Shown: positions 21,802 to 29,098, numbered from the stretch's first letter. The stretch: 30,608 nucleotides of DNA from JBOGDS01 sp050743075 (GCA_050743075.1 JBOGDS010000041.1:1-30608), one strand, 5' to 3'. Notes: generated by a model not told the origin, from the sequence alone. Program-made: numbers and translations.

Positions 21802-22989
21802 GTGACAGTGACCCCGACGGCAGGCCCGGTCCCGCTGCCGCTGCTGCTCCTCGGGCGGCACGCTGACCCCGAGAGCGAGCGCGGCGTCGAATGCCCGGGC
21901 GACCTGCCGGCCGCGAGCGACCCGGACCTGGTCGACCGGGCCCGCAGTGCCCGGGCTGCCCTGGGTGAGCGTGCCTTCCTCCTGGGACACCACTACCAAC
22001 GCGACGAGGTCATCCAGTTCGCCGACGTGACCGGCGACTCGTTCAAGCTCGCCCGCGAGGCCGCGGCTCGCCCGGAGGCCGAGTACATCGTCTTCTGCGG
22101 CGTGCACTTCATGGCGGAGTCGGCCGACATCCTCACCGGCGACCACCAGCAGGTGATCCTGCCCGACCTCGCGGCCGGCTGCTCCATGGCCGACATGGCC
22201 CGCCTGGTCCAGGTCGAGGAGGCGTGGGAGCGGCTGGCCGACGCCGGTGTCGCCGACGTCACCGTCCCGATCACGTACATGAACTCGTCCGCCGACATCA
22301 AGGCCTTCTGCGGGCGCAATGGCGGGGCCGTGTGTACGTCGAGCAACGCCAAGCAGGCGCTCGGCTGGGCCTTCGAGCGCGGAGAAAAGGTGCTGTTCTT
22401 CCCCGACCAGCATCTGGGCCGCAACACCGCCGTCCTGCAGATGGGCCTCAGCCTGGACGACTGCGTCGTGATCGACCCGCACAGACCTGACTTCGGCGTC
22501 ACGGACCAGGAGCTGCGCGACGCCACCATGCTGCTCTGGCGGGGTCACTGCTCGGTCCACGGGCGGTTCACGGCGGAGTCCGTGGCCGACGTCCGCGACC
22601 GGATCCCGGGCGTGAACGTCATCGCCCACCCGGAATGCCAGCACGAGGTCGTGATCCACGCCGACCATGTGGGCTCGACGGAGTACATCATCAACACGAT
22701 CGCAGCGGCCCAGTCGGGTACCGCCTGGGCCGTCGGCACCGAGCTCAACCTGGTGAAGCGGCTGGCACAGGAGCACCCGGACAAGACGGTCGTATTCCTG
22801 GACAAGACGGTCTGCTTCTGCGCGACGATGAACCGCATCGATCTGCCGCACCTGGTATGGGCGCTGGAGAACCTGGTGGAGGGTCGCGTCGTCAACCGGA
22901 TCGACGTCGACCGGGACACCGCGCACTGGGCCGGGGTCGCGCTGGACCGGATGCTTGCCCTCCCCGGCCCCGAGGCCGTCCGGGACTAG
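21802..22989 (+). CDS. nadA: Quinolinate synthase
   Basis: The 395-residue Fe-S enzyme condenses iminoaspartate with dihydroxyacetone phosphate to quinolinate in NAD synthesis. Motifs are all present: LGHHYQRDEVIQFADVTGDS, the cluster cysteine regions FCGVHFMAES, CTSSNA, and HPECQHEV, plus STEYII and DKTVCFCATMNRIDLPHLVW. The N terminus LLLLGRHADPESERGVECPG matches the longer actinobacterial form. GTG 21802 is used with AGGAAGG about eight bases upstream; GTG 21808 is also possible. nadB and nadC are not adjacent in this window. The stop TAG overlaps the stop of the converging O-methyltransferase gene within CTAG. Confidence 0.95.
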   Translation: MTVTPTAGPVPLPLLLLGRHADPESERGVECPGDLPAASDPDLVDRARSARAALGERAFLLGHHYQRDEVIQFADVTGDSFKLAREAAARPEAEYIVFCGVHFMAESADILTGDHQQVILPDLAAGCSMADMARLVQVEEAWERLADAGVADVTVPITYMNSSADIKAFCGRNGGAVCTSSNAKQALGWAFERGEKVLFFPDQHLGRNTAVLQMGLSLDDCVVIDPHRPDFGVTDQELRDATMLLWRGHCSVHGRFTAESVADVRDRIPGVNVIAHPECQHEVVIHADHVGSTEYIINTIAAAQSGTAWAVGTELNLVKRLAQEHPDKTVVFLDKTVCFCATMNRIDLPHLVWALENLVEGRVVNRIDVDRDTAHWAGVALDRMLALPGPEAVRD

Positions 22990-23642
22990 CGCTTGCGGGC
23001 CAGCGTGAGCCCGTCGGCGATCGGGAGCACCACGACCTCGAGCCGTCCGTCGGCTGCGAGTGTGTTGTTGAAAGCGCGGATGGCGACGAGGTTGTCGTCG
23101 ACGATCTCCGGGTCGGCCACCTCGCCGGACCACAGCGTGTTGTCGACCAGCAGCAGTCCCCCCGAGCGCAGCCTTGGAACGATCTCGTCCGCGTACGCGA
23201 CGTAACTTTCCTTGTCGGCGTCGATGTAGGCGAGATCGAACTCCTCGGCGCTCGGGAGCGACCGGAGCGTGTCGAGCGCCGGGCCGATCCGCAGTTCGAT
23301 CTTGTCGCCGACTCCGGCTTCCTCCCAGTACCGGCGCGCGATCGCCGTCCACTCCTCGCTGACGTCGCAGCAGAGCAGGTGCCCGTCGTCGGGCAGACCG
23401 CGGGCGATGGCCAGCGCCGAGTACCCGGTGAACGTGCCGACCTCGATCGCGGCACGGGCGCCGGAGAGCCGGCACAGGAGCGTCATGAACGCGCCCTGTT
23501 CGGGTGCGGTTTGCATCTTGCTCACGCCACCGAGCGCTGCCGTCTCGTCGATCAGCCGTTGCTGAAGGTCGTCGGGAGGCGTGCCGTGCTCGACGATGTA
23601 GGCGTGGAGTTCGTCGGTCAACCAGGGGGACTTCGATGCCAT
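22986..23642 (-). CDS. SAM-dependent O-methyltransferase (class I, CCoAMT-like)
   Basis: The 218-residue protein has the Rossmann methyltransferase layout of the O-methyltransferase 3 family. MASKSPWLTDELHAYIVEHG opens it, EVGTFTGYSALAIARGLP is motif I, LLCCDVSEEW holds the acidic ribose ligand, and FDLAYIDADKESYVAYADE with LLLVDNTLWSGEV are the metal-binding and substrate segments. Relatives methylate catechols or similar phenolic groups; the substrate is unknown. ATG 23642 has TACGGT exactly 7 bases upstream, and that box lies between this gene and pspAB, so it may be expressed apart from the psp block. Confidence 0.9.
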   Translation of the reverse strand: MASKSPWLTDELHAYIVEHGTPPDDLQQRLIDETAALGGVSKMQTAPEQGAFMTLLCRLSGARAAIEVGTFTGYSALAIARGLPDDGHLLCCDVSEEWTAIARRYWEEAGVGDKIELRIGPALDTLRSLPSAEEFDLAYIDADKESYVAYADEIVPRLRSGGLLLVDNTLWSGEVADPEIVDDNLVAIRAFNNTLAADGRLEVVVLPIADGLTLARKR

Positions 23643-23649
23643 GGCTTGC

Positions 23650-23655
23650 ACCGTA
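23650..23655 (-). promoter_or_regulatory. -10-like box for leaderless O-methyltransferase gene
   Basis: On the - strand TACGGT is followed by 7 bases and ATG 23642. It sits in the 14-bp gap after pspAB. Confidence 0.4.
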
Positions 23656-23656
23656 C

Positions 23657-24223
23657 CTAAAGCCCGGGTGCTCCCCAGACAGCGAACCATCGACTGACCT
23701 CAGGCTCGATCGGCAGGTCTCCGGAGACCAGCGCGCGCACCTGGAGTTCGAGAACCGAGTCGCGACGGTGCTGCTTCTCGTCGACCGGCGCGAACGGGTA
23801 GAACGTGCCCCGCTTGTAGAGGTAGACCAGTACGAGTGACTGTCCCGAGTCGGTCCGCAGCCCGATCGTCGAGCAGAGCAGCGACGGGCCGAACCCCTCC
23901 CCTTCCAGCGTCGAGTTCACCGCGTGCAGGTCGGTCACGAGCGCAGGCACGTCGGCCGCGGGGCGGCGGACCACCAGCCAGGTGTAGCCGAAGCCGTCCC
24001 GTACCTCCTCCGGCTCGGAGCCGCCCAACAGGGCGGTGATCTCGTCCTTGAGCCGCACGAACGGCCCGCCCTCGGCTTCGCGGAAGCACACCGCGCCGAC
24101 GCCGGTGGGCCGGATCTCCGCGGCAGCCTCCAGCGTCAGCGCGGCTCCGGGCAGCGAGAACAGCGCGTCGAGGTTGGGCTGGGCCTGCTTCGTCCGGCCC
24201 AGCAGCGCGTCGAACAGACCCAC
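23657..24223 (-). CDS. pspAB: PspA-associated protein PspAB
   Basis: The 188-residue soluble protein begins MGLFDALLGRTKQAQPNLDA and contains FGYTWLVVRRPAADVPALVT, and then LVYLYKRGTFYPFAP. This matches the PspAB family, which in Actinomycetota is linked to PspA and HtpX. Its biochemical role is not known; an adaptor role in the membrane-stress response is the usual suggestion. GTG 24223 follows the htpX stop by only two bases, so it is translated with htpX. The family call is from memory of the pattern and is strengthened by its neighbours. Confidence 0.8.
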   Translation of the reverse strand: MGLFDALLGRTKQAQPNLDALFSLPGAALTLEAAAEIRPTGVGAVCFREAEGGPFVRLKDEITALLGGSEPEEVRDGFGYTWLVVRRPAADVPALVTDLHAVNSTLEGEGFGPSLLCSTIGLRTDSGQSLVLVYLYKRGTFYPFAPVDEKQHRRDSVLELQVRALVSGDLPIEPEVSRWFAVWGAPGL

Positions 24224-24225
24224 CC

Positions 24226-25122
24226 TCAGCCCTGCCCCAGTTCGGCGGAGATGCGAGCGAGCTGGTCGAGGCGCTTCTCCAACGGCGGGTGCGAGGCGAA
24301 CAGCGAACCCAGATCCATCTTGCCGGTGAGGGCTGGGGCGAAGAAGAACGCGTTGTAAGGCTCGGCGGCGCGCAGGTCGCGTTGGGGGATGCGCCCCATG
24401 TCACCGGTGATCTTCGTCAGTGCGCTGGCGAGCGCAGAGGGCTGCCCGGTGAGCATCGCGCCGGCTCGGTCGGCGGCCAGCTCGCGGTAACGCGAGAGCA
24501 AGCGGGTCAGCAGGAAGCTGACGGCGTAGACGACCATGGCTATGACCGTCGCCATCAGCGCGACCATGGCGGCGTTGCCGTCCCGGTTGCGGCCCATGCC
24601 GCTGAACACCATGGCCCGGGTCATGAAGCCCGCCAGCACGCCGACCACGGAGGCGATCGTCATGACGGTCACGTCACGGTGGGCGACATGGGACAGCTCG
24701 TGGGCCAGCACACCCTCGAGCTCTCGCTCGTCGACGCGACGCATCAGCCCGGTCGTCGCGCAGACGACGGCGCGGTCGGCGCTGCGCCCTGCGGCGAACG
24801 CGTTCGGCAGTTCGGTGTCGGCGATGGCGACCCGCGGCTTGGGCATGTTGGCGCTCGCGCACAGCCGGTCGACGATCGCGTGCAGTTGTGGCGCCTCCTC
24901 GGGCGACACCTCACGGGCCTTCATCGCGGAGAGTGCCAGCTTGTCCGAGAAGTACCACTGGGCCCAGAGGGCGCCGAGCCCGATGATGATGCCGAGCCAC
25001 AAGGCACCGGTGAGCTGGCCGATGAAGAAGACCAGCACGACGTAGAGCGCCGCGAGCAGCACCATGGTCAGCACCATCCGGGTGGTCAGGCCACGGTCCG
25101 GACGGAACCTCGTTCTCGCCAC
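24226..25122 (-). CDS. htpX: Zinc metalloprotease HtpX
   Basis: The 298-residue membrane protease removes damaged membrane proteins. Two N-terminal spans (about 17-55) come before the M48 core. The zinc motif is HELSH (141-145) in GVLAHELSHVAHRDV, and the third ligand Glu lies in ELAADRAGAML. Two more spans lie between them, as expected. GTG 25122 has AAGGAG six bases upstream. A 148-bp leader separates it from pspAA and contains a strong hairpin and repeats, so it may be controlled separately from pspA. It is followed by pspAB after two bases. Confidence 0.93.
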   Translation of the reverse strand: MARTRFRPDRGLTTRMVLTMVLLAALYVVLVFFIGQLTGALWLGIIIGLGALWAQWYFSDKLALSAMKAREVSPEEAPQLHAIVDRLCASANMPKPRVAIADTELPNAFAAGRSADRAVVCATTGLMRRVDERELEGVLAHELSHVAHRDVTVMTIASVVGVLAGFMTRAMVFSGMGRNRDGNAAMVALMATVIAMVVYAVSFLLTRLLSRYRELAADRAGAMLTGQPSALASALTKITGDMGRIPQRDLRAAEPYNAFFFAPALTGKMDLGSLFASHPPLEKRLDQLARISAELGQG

Positions 25123-25198
25123 TGCTGCTCCTTGTCTCGGCTTACTGAACCAACGTGAGGACGACCGGTGGGGGTTCCTTCACCAGGCGAACAGGTGC

Positions 25199-25224
25199 TT
25201 CACCAGGTCCCGGTGCCTGGTGAA
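25199..25224 (-). promoter_or_regulatory. Hairpin and repeats in the htpX leader
   Basis: TTCACCAGG (25199-25207) and CCTGGTGAA (25216-25224) form a 9-bp perfect stem with an 8-base loop. A third copy, TTCACCAGG, is at 25179-25187, exactly 20 bases from the second. The nonamer thus occurs three times in 46 bases, one of them inverted, about 57-102 bases upstream of htpX. This could be a regulator-binding array or alternative RNA hairpins. Confidence 0.5.
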
Positions 25225-25246
25225 CTACCCGCCAGGGTGGTGTACG

Positions 25247-25273
25247 TGATCAACGGCCATGGCGGGTTGATCA
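25247..25273 (-). terminator. Hairpin at the end of pspAA
   Basis: TGATCAAC (25247-25254) pairs with GTTGATCA (25266-25273), an 8-bp perfect stem with an 11-base loop. One arm overlaps the pspAA stop codon. It probably ends or attenuates transcription between pspA-pspAA and htpX. Confidence 0.45.
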
Positions 25274-25549
25274 GCCTGGGATGAGGCCTTCGCCGGAGAG
25301 CAGCTCGCGGACCTCGTCGATGTGGGCGTCGGCGTACGGCAACACCAGGTCACTGTCGACCAGGGAGTCGTCGGCCACCGGTGTCCCGGCCACGCGCACG
25401 GCCTCGAGCAGTGCGACCAGGGCCGACCGGAAGGTGTCGTCGTCGCCGGACTCGACAGCTGCCGCCAACGCGTCGTCGAGCGCGTTGAGCTCGCGCAGCC
25501 GGGAGTCGTCGATCTCGAGCTGACCCTCTCCCATGATCCGCACGATCAC
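25271..25549 (-). CDS. pspAA: PspA-associated protein PspAA
   Basis: The 92-residue acidic protein begins MIVRIMGEGQLEIDDSRLRE and contains NALDDALAAAVESGDDDTFR, as in the PspAA family of Actinomycetota. It is thought to work with PspA, but its mechanism is unknown. Its GTG overlaps the pspA stop codon (GTGA), so the two are coupled and likely made in fixed ratio. It ends in a hairpin that may separate it from htpX. Confidence 0.85.
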   Translation of the reverse strand: MIVRIMGEGQLEIDDSRLRELNALDDALAAAVESGDDDTFRSALVALLEAVRVAGTPVADDSLVDSDLVLPYADAHIDEVRELLSGEGLIPG

Positions 25550-26349
25550 GGCCTGCCCTCCTCCGGCTGGGCCTGCGGTTGCTGCACCGGTGCCGACTCG
25601 GCGCCCGGCTGGCCCTGGCCCTCGATCTGGCGGGGCGCCTCGGCGGGTCCCGCGGTGAGTTCCTGCTTCATCCGGGCCAGCTCGAGCTCGACGTCGCTCG
25701 TGGAGGCCAACCGGTCCAGCTCGAGGCTGATGTCGTCCTTGGCCGTGCCGGTGGGGTCGTCGAGCGCCCCGGATGCGAGCAGTTCGTCGATCGCGCCTGC
25801 CCGCGCCTGCATCACCGCGGTCTTGTCCTCGGCCCGCTGCACGGCCATCCCGACGTCGCTCATCTCCTCGGAGATCCCGCTGAACGCCTCACCGATGCGT
25901 GTCTGCGCCTCAGCGGCGGTGTAGCTGGCCTTGATCGTCTCCTTCTTCGTCCGGAACGCCTCGACCTTGGCCTGCAGCCGCTGAGCGGCGAGGGTGAGCT
26001 TCTCCTCCTCTCCCTGCAGCGCGGCGTGCTGAGTCTGGAGGTCGGAGACCTGAGTCTCGAGCGCAGACCTCCGCGTCAGCGCCTCGCGGGCGAGGTCCTC
26101 GCGGCCGAGCGACAGTGCCCGCTGAGCCTGCTCCTGCAGCTTGCTGCCCTGCGCGGACAGCTGCGACATCTGGACCTCGATGCGCTTGCGACTCGTCGCG
26201 ACGTCGGCAACGCCGCGGCGGACCTTCACGAGCAGCTCCCGCTGCTTGTTGTACGAGTAGTCGAGAGTCTCCCGGGGGTCCTCGGCACGGTCAAGCGCCC
26301 TCTCGGCCTTGGCCCGGAAGATCATTGACATGCGTTGGAGGATCCCCAT
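25546..26349 (-). CDS. pspA: Phage-shock protein A (PspA/IM30/Vipp1 family)
   Basis: The 267-residue protein is mostly coiled coil, with heptad-rich stretches such as KRIEVQMSQLSAQGSKLQEQ and LQTQHAALQGEEEKLTLAAQ. It starts GILQRMSMIFRAKAERALDR, the amphipathic membrane-binding helix, followed by DPRETLDYSYNKQRELL, the family signature. It polymerises on damaged membranes to keep them from leaking. A Pro/Gln/Gly-rich tail of about 35 residues follows the coiled coil. It is the first gene of pspA-pspAA, divergent from the DUF3043 gene; no PspF is expected outside proteobacteria and none is seen. Confidence 0.93.
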   Translation of the reverse strand: MGILQRMSMIFRAKAERALDRAEDPRETLDYSYNKQRELLVKVRRGVADVATSRKRIEVQMSQLSAQGSKLQEQAQRALSLGREDLAREALTRRSALETQVSDLQTQHAALQGEEEKLTLAAQRLQAKVEAFRTKKETIKASYTAAEAQTRIGEAFSGISEEMSDVGMAVQRAEDKTAVMQARAGAIDELLASGALDDPTGTAKDDISLELDRLASTSDVELELARMKQELTAGPAEAPRQIEGQGQPGAESAPVQQPQAQPEEGRP

Positions 26350-26449
26350 CTGGACCCGTAGCCCTTTCGTGATGCGGTCGCGGTCTGTGTGCTCGTACCA
26401 CCCTACGGCGTCAGGGGTCCCGCCGGGCAGGCCGGTGCCGGGGAGGACC

Positions 26450-26455
26450 TACGCT
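26450..26455 (+). promoter_or_regulatory. -10-like box for leaderless DUF3043 gene
   Basis: TACGCT is followed by 7 bases and GTG 26463. There is no Shine-Dalgarno sequence, as expected for a leaderless mRNA. Confidence 0.45.
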
Positions 26456-26462
26456 TGGGTAC

Positions 26463-27050
26463 GTGTTCCGCCGCCGCACGACCGCAGACCAGGCCACGCC
26501 CACCGCACCAGCGCCCGATGGCACGACGGCCCCGCCAGGCGGAAAGGGACGGCCCACACCAACCCGCCGCGAGGCCGAGCAGGCACGCAAGCAGAGGGTC
26601 AAGCCGGCGCTGACCCGGCGTGAGGCCGCACGTCGCCAGCGAGAGCTGGCCCGCACCGAACGGACCCACGCGCGGCAGGCCATGGCCACCGGGGACGAGC
26701 GCCACTTCCTCGCGCGGGACAGAGGGCCGGTGCGCAAGTTCCTGCGCGACTACGTCGACTCCCGCCGCACGATCGCGGAGTTCTTCCTGCCGATCATCGT
26801 CCTGGTGCTGCTGTTCAGCTTCATCAGCGTCCCGCAGATCCAGCTGGTCTCGACGTTGCTCTGGCTGGCCACGATGCTGCTGCTCATCGTCGATCTCACC
26901 ATGCTCGGGTTCCGGGTCAAGCGGGAGATCCGCGCCCGGTTTCCCGACGAGTCCGGCCGTGGCCATGTTCTCTACGCGATCGCGCGGGCGACGCAGATTC
27001 GCAGGCTGCGCCTGCCCAAGCCCGCCGTGAAGCCTGGGACGACGGTGTGA
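26463..27050 (+). CDS. DUF3043 membrane protein
   Basis: The 195-residue protein has a basic N-terminal half rich in Arg, Lys and Thr (PTPTRREAEQARKQR, ALTRREAARRQRELARTERT). The motif MATGDERHFLARDRGPVRKF then leads to RDYVDSRRTIAEFFLPIIVL. Two membrane spans and a basic C-terminal segment follow. This is the DUF3043 pattern of Actinomycetota (Rv2206 in M. tuberculosis). The function is unknown. The position between glxK/erpA and cobT is shared with M. tuberculosis. The stop overlaps the GTG of the GNAT gene, so they are coupled. Confidence 0.88.
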   Translation: MFRRRTTADQATPTAPAPDGTTAPPGGKGRPTPTRREAEQARKQRVKPALTRREAARRQRELARTERTHARQAMATGDERHFLARDRGPVRKFLRDYVDSRRTIAEFFLPIIVLVLLFSFISVPQIQLVSTLLWLATMLLLIVDLTMLGFRVKREIRARFPDESGRGHVLYAIARATQIRRLRLPKPAVKPGTTV

Positions 27051-27547
27051 GCCCGGGCGTACCGGGACAGTCCGATGCCGGTGACTTCACGCTGCGCCCT
27101 TTGGCCTACACCGACGCGGTCGTCCGCGCCCTGGAGGCCGAGCTGCAACAGGAGTACGTCGACCGCTATGGCGGAGGGGACGAGACGCCCGTCGACCCGA
27201 CCCAGTTCGCGCCCCCCCAGGGCCTGTTCCTGGTGGGGTTCGCCGGCGCCGAGCCGGTGGCGTCGGGTGGCTACCGCCGCCACGACGACAAGGCGGCGGA
27301 GATCAAGCGGATGTACGTGGTCGAGGACCGGCGGGGCGTGGGTTTCGCCCGGCGCCTGCTGGCGGAGCTCGAAACCCGGGCCGCGGACGCCGGATACCAG
27401 CGGATCATCCTCGAGACCGGACTGCGCCAGCCCGAAGCCATCGCCTTGTACGAGTCGAGCGGATACGAGCTGATCCCGGACTTCGGCTTCCATGCGGGGA
27501 TGGACCTCGTCCGTTCGTTCGGCAAGGACGTCGGCTCTCCCGCGTGA
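27047..27547 (+). CDS. GNAT-family N-acetyltransferase
   Basis: The 166-residue protein shows FTLRPLAYTDAVVRALEAEL, AEPVASGGYRRHDDKAAEIK, RMYVVEDRRGVGFARRLLAE (the R-R-G-V-G-F-A acetyl-CoA loop) and ALYESSGYELI, all in GNAT order. The length is normal for the family. The substrate is not predictable. GTG 27047 overlaps the stop of the DUF3043 gene. An inverted repeat follows the stop and may end transcription in both directions. Confidence 0.87.
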   Translation: MSPGVPGQSDAGDFTLRPLAYTDAVVRALEAELQQEYVDRYGGGDETPVDPTQFAPPQGLFLVGFAGAEPVASGGYRRHDDKAAEIKRMYVVEDRRGVGFARRLLAELETRAADAGYQRIILETGLRQPEAIALYESSGYELIPDFGFHAGMDLVRSFGKDVGSPA

Positions 27548-27555
27548 CCGTGACC

Positions 27556-27573
27556 GAGCCGGGCCACCGGCTC
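27556..27573. terminator. Short hairpin between convergent genes
   Basis: GAGCCG (27556-27561) and CGGCTC (27568-27573) form a 6-bp perfect GC-rich stem with a 6-base loop. It starts 8 bases after the GNAT stop and touches the stop codon of the small gene on the other strand. There is no T-run. Confidence 0.45.
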
Positions 27574-27793
27574 AGTCGGGCGGTTGCAGGCTCATCGGGC
27601 CGTAGACCTCGCGCCCGTCCTCCAGCAAGGTCATCGCGTCGACACCGGCCTCGGCCAGCGCCCGCCATCGCTCACCCAGCCAGCTCTCGGCATCGGACTG
27701 GGTCGGGAACCCGCTACCGTCGCCGCCGCCGGAGACCTCGGCGGGCGGCACCACGGCACCGCTCTCATCGAGGTAGCGCCAGGTCCAGGCCAT
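27572..27793 (-). CDS. Small conserved actinobacterial protein, function unknown
   Basis: The 73-residue protein reads MAWTWRYLDESGAVVPP, then GFPTQSDAESWLGERWRAL, then DAMTLLEDGREVYGPMSLQ. The arrangement, W-x-W-R-Y-x-D at the N terminus followed by FPTQSDAESWLGE, is seen in small hypothetical proteins of many Actinomycetota. No enzyme motif is visible. ATG 27793 has GAGGGGG about six bases upstream; a start 15 bases earlier lacks such support. It converges on the GNAT gene. Confidence 0.75.
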   Translation of the reverse strand: MAWTWRYLDESGAVVPPAEVSGGGDGSGFPTQSDAESWLGERWRALAEAGVDAMTLLEDGREVYGPMSLQPPD

Positions 27794-28004
27794 CGCGATC
27801 CCCCTCACCGTCCGGGTGGCGAGGAAAGGTTACCCGGGGTTCGAAATCTTTCCGCCAAGCCGCGTCATTCCGGCCCGGCACGGCCGTCCAGTTCAGCAGC
27901 GGGGTCGGCGGCGGGGGAATCTCACCGACACCGCTCTGGGGGGGCGGGACCGTCCTCGTCGTTCGGGGGACGACGGGGACGGTCTCTTTCGGGTCACGAC
28001 GTCC

Positions 28005-28010
28005 TAGGGT
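28005..28010 (+). promoter_or_regulatory. -10-like box for leaderless cobT
   Basis: TAGGGT is followed by 7 bases and ATG 28018. The 224-bp gap upstream holds no other obvious signal except a loose GGAAAG...CTTTCC inverted pair. Confidence 0.45.
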
Positions 28011-28017
28011 TCGGCGC

Positions 28018-29091
28018 ATGTCCCTCGACCTGCCCGGGCGTGCGGCTCGGGTGCCCAAGCTCGACGACGACGCCCGCAACCTCGCTCGTTCCCTCCTTGC
28101 CGAGCAGATGTCACCGCCCGGCTCGCTGGGGCGGCTCGGCGAGCATGCCGGCTGGCTTGCCGCCGCCCAGGGTCGGTGCCCCACGGCACGGCTTGTGCGG
28201 GTTCGGCTGGTCGTCGTCGCTGCCGACCACGGCGTGGCAGATGCGAGCGTCTCTGCGTACTCCGCCTCGGTCACGGCCGAGCGCGTGCGTGCACTCGTCG
28301 CCGGCGGCGGCATCGTGAGCACCCTGGCTGAGCTCGAGCAGGTCGGAGTCCACGTGGTCGACGTCGGCCTGGACGTCGCTGACCGTCAACTGCCCGCCGC
28401 CGTGGATCGCCGCGCGGTCCGCCGCGGATCCGGTCGAGTCGACGTTGAGGACGCGCTCACCCGGGCCGAGGTCGAGGCCGCGTTCGAGAGCGGCGTCGCC
28501 GTCGCGGACGCCGAGGTCGATGCAGGCACCGACCTTCTCGTCGCCGCCGCCGTGGGGGTTGCCGCCAGTACCCCCGCCGCCACCCTGGCCGCGCTTCTGA
28601 CCAGCAAGCACGTCGCTTCGGTGGTCGGCAGAGACTCCGGCATCGACGACCGGACCTGGATGCGCAAGTGCGCTGCTGTCCGCGACGCCGCGCGGCGGGG
28701 CCGACGGGTCCTCCGCGACGGGGGCGACATGCTCGACCTGCTGGCGACCGTCGGCGGCGCCGATCTCGCAGCGCTCACCGGCCTCCTGCTTCAGAGCGCG
28801 GTCCGGCGGACGCCCGTCGTCGTCGACGGCCTGGTCACCTGCGCGGCAGCCGCCGTCGCACAGCGCATCAGCCGTCGAAGCACGGCGTGGCTGGTGGCGG
28901 GTCACCGCTCGCCCGACCCCGGCCAGGCCGCGTTGCTCCAACGGCTGCGGCTCGACCCCGTGGTCGACCACGCCATCGGGGCCGACGACGGTACCGGCGC
29001 GCTGCTCGCCGTCGCGCACCTGCGCGCCGCGGCCGCCCTGCTGGGAGCTGAGCCCTCACCCGCCTCCCCTCCCGGTGATCATGAAGCGTGA
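28018..29091 (+). CDS. cobT: CobT-like nicotinate-nucleotide:dimethylbenzimidazole phosphoribosyltransferase, divergent
   Basis: The 357-residue protein should make alpha-ribazole phosphate for the lower ligand of cobalamin. It keeps MSPPGSLGRLGEHAGWLA, AADHGVADASVSAYSASVT, and AGHRSPDPGQAALLQRLRLDP. Two core motifs differ. The usual G-E-M-G-I-G-N-T-T segment is AAVGVAASTPAATL (about 176-189). The usual L-G-E-G-T/S-G near the C terminus, which holds the catalytic Glu in Salmonella CobT, is IGADDGTG (Asp324 where Glu is expected). It may be an altered or less active enzyme. Other cobalamin genes are absent here. ATG 28018 is chosen from the leaderless box; a longer upstream frame is not coding. 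Confidence 0.82.
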   Translation: MSLDLPGRAARVPKLDDDARNLARSLLAEQMSPPGSLGRLGEHAGWLAAAQGRCPTARLVRVRLVVVAADHGVADASVSAYSASVTAERVRALVAGGGIVSTLAELEQVGVHVVDVGLDVADRQLPAAVDRRAVRRGSGRVDVEDALTRAEVEAAFESGVAVADAEVDAGTDLLVAAAVGVAASTPAATLAALLTSKHVASVVGRDSGIDDRTWMRKCAAVRDAARRGRRVLRDGGDMLDLLATVGGADLAALTGLLLQSAVRRTPVVVDGLVTCAAAAVAQRISRRSTAWLVAGHRSPDPGQAALLQRLRLDPVVDHAIGADDGTGALLAVAHLRAAAALLGAEPSPASPPGDHEA

Positions 29092-29098
29092 CGGGAGG
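29068..29098. terminator. Inverted repeat at the end of cobT
   Basis: CCTCCCG (29068-29074) pairs with CGGGAGG (29092-29098), a 7-bp perfect stem with a 17-base loop that spans the cobT stop codon. It lies between converging cobT and gcvT and is a likely bidirectional terminator. The loop holds GTGATCATGAAGCG, similar to one arm of the repeat at 4361. Confidence 0.5.

Noticed and set aside
21571..21970. A complete RNase P RNA gene on the - strand
   Set aside because: Only the last about 30 bases match. The GAGGAAAGTCCGGGC core is absent and the nadA coding region begins where the body of the RNA would be.
27821..27870. Inverted pair GGAAAG...CTTTCC upstream of cobT
   Set aside because: Six-base arms around a long loop are expected by chance in such a gap, and nothing else supports it.
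27794..28017. Cobalamin riboswitch ahead of cobT
   Set aside because: No B12-box (GCCACTG-type) core could be found, and the -10-like box 7 bases before the ATG leaves no leader for a riboswitch.
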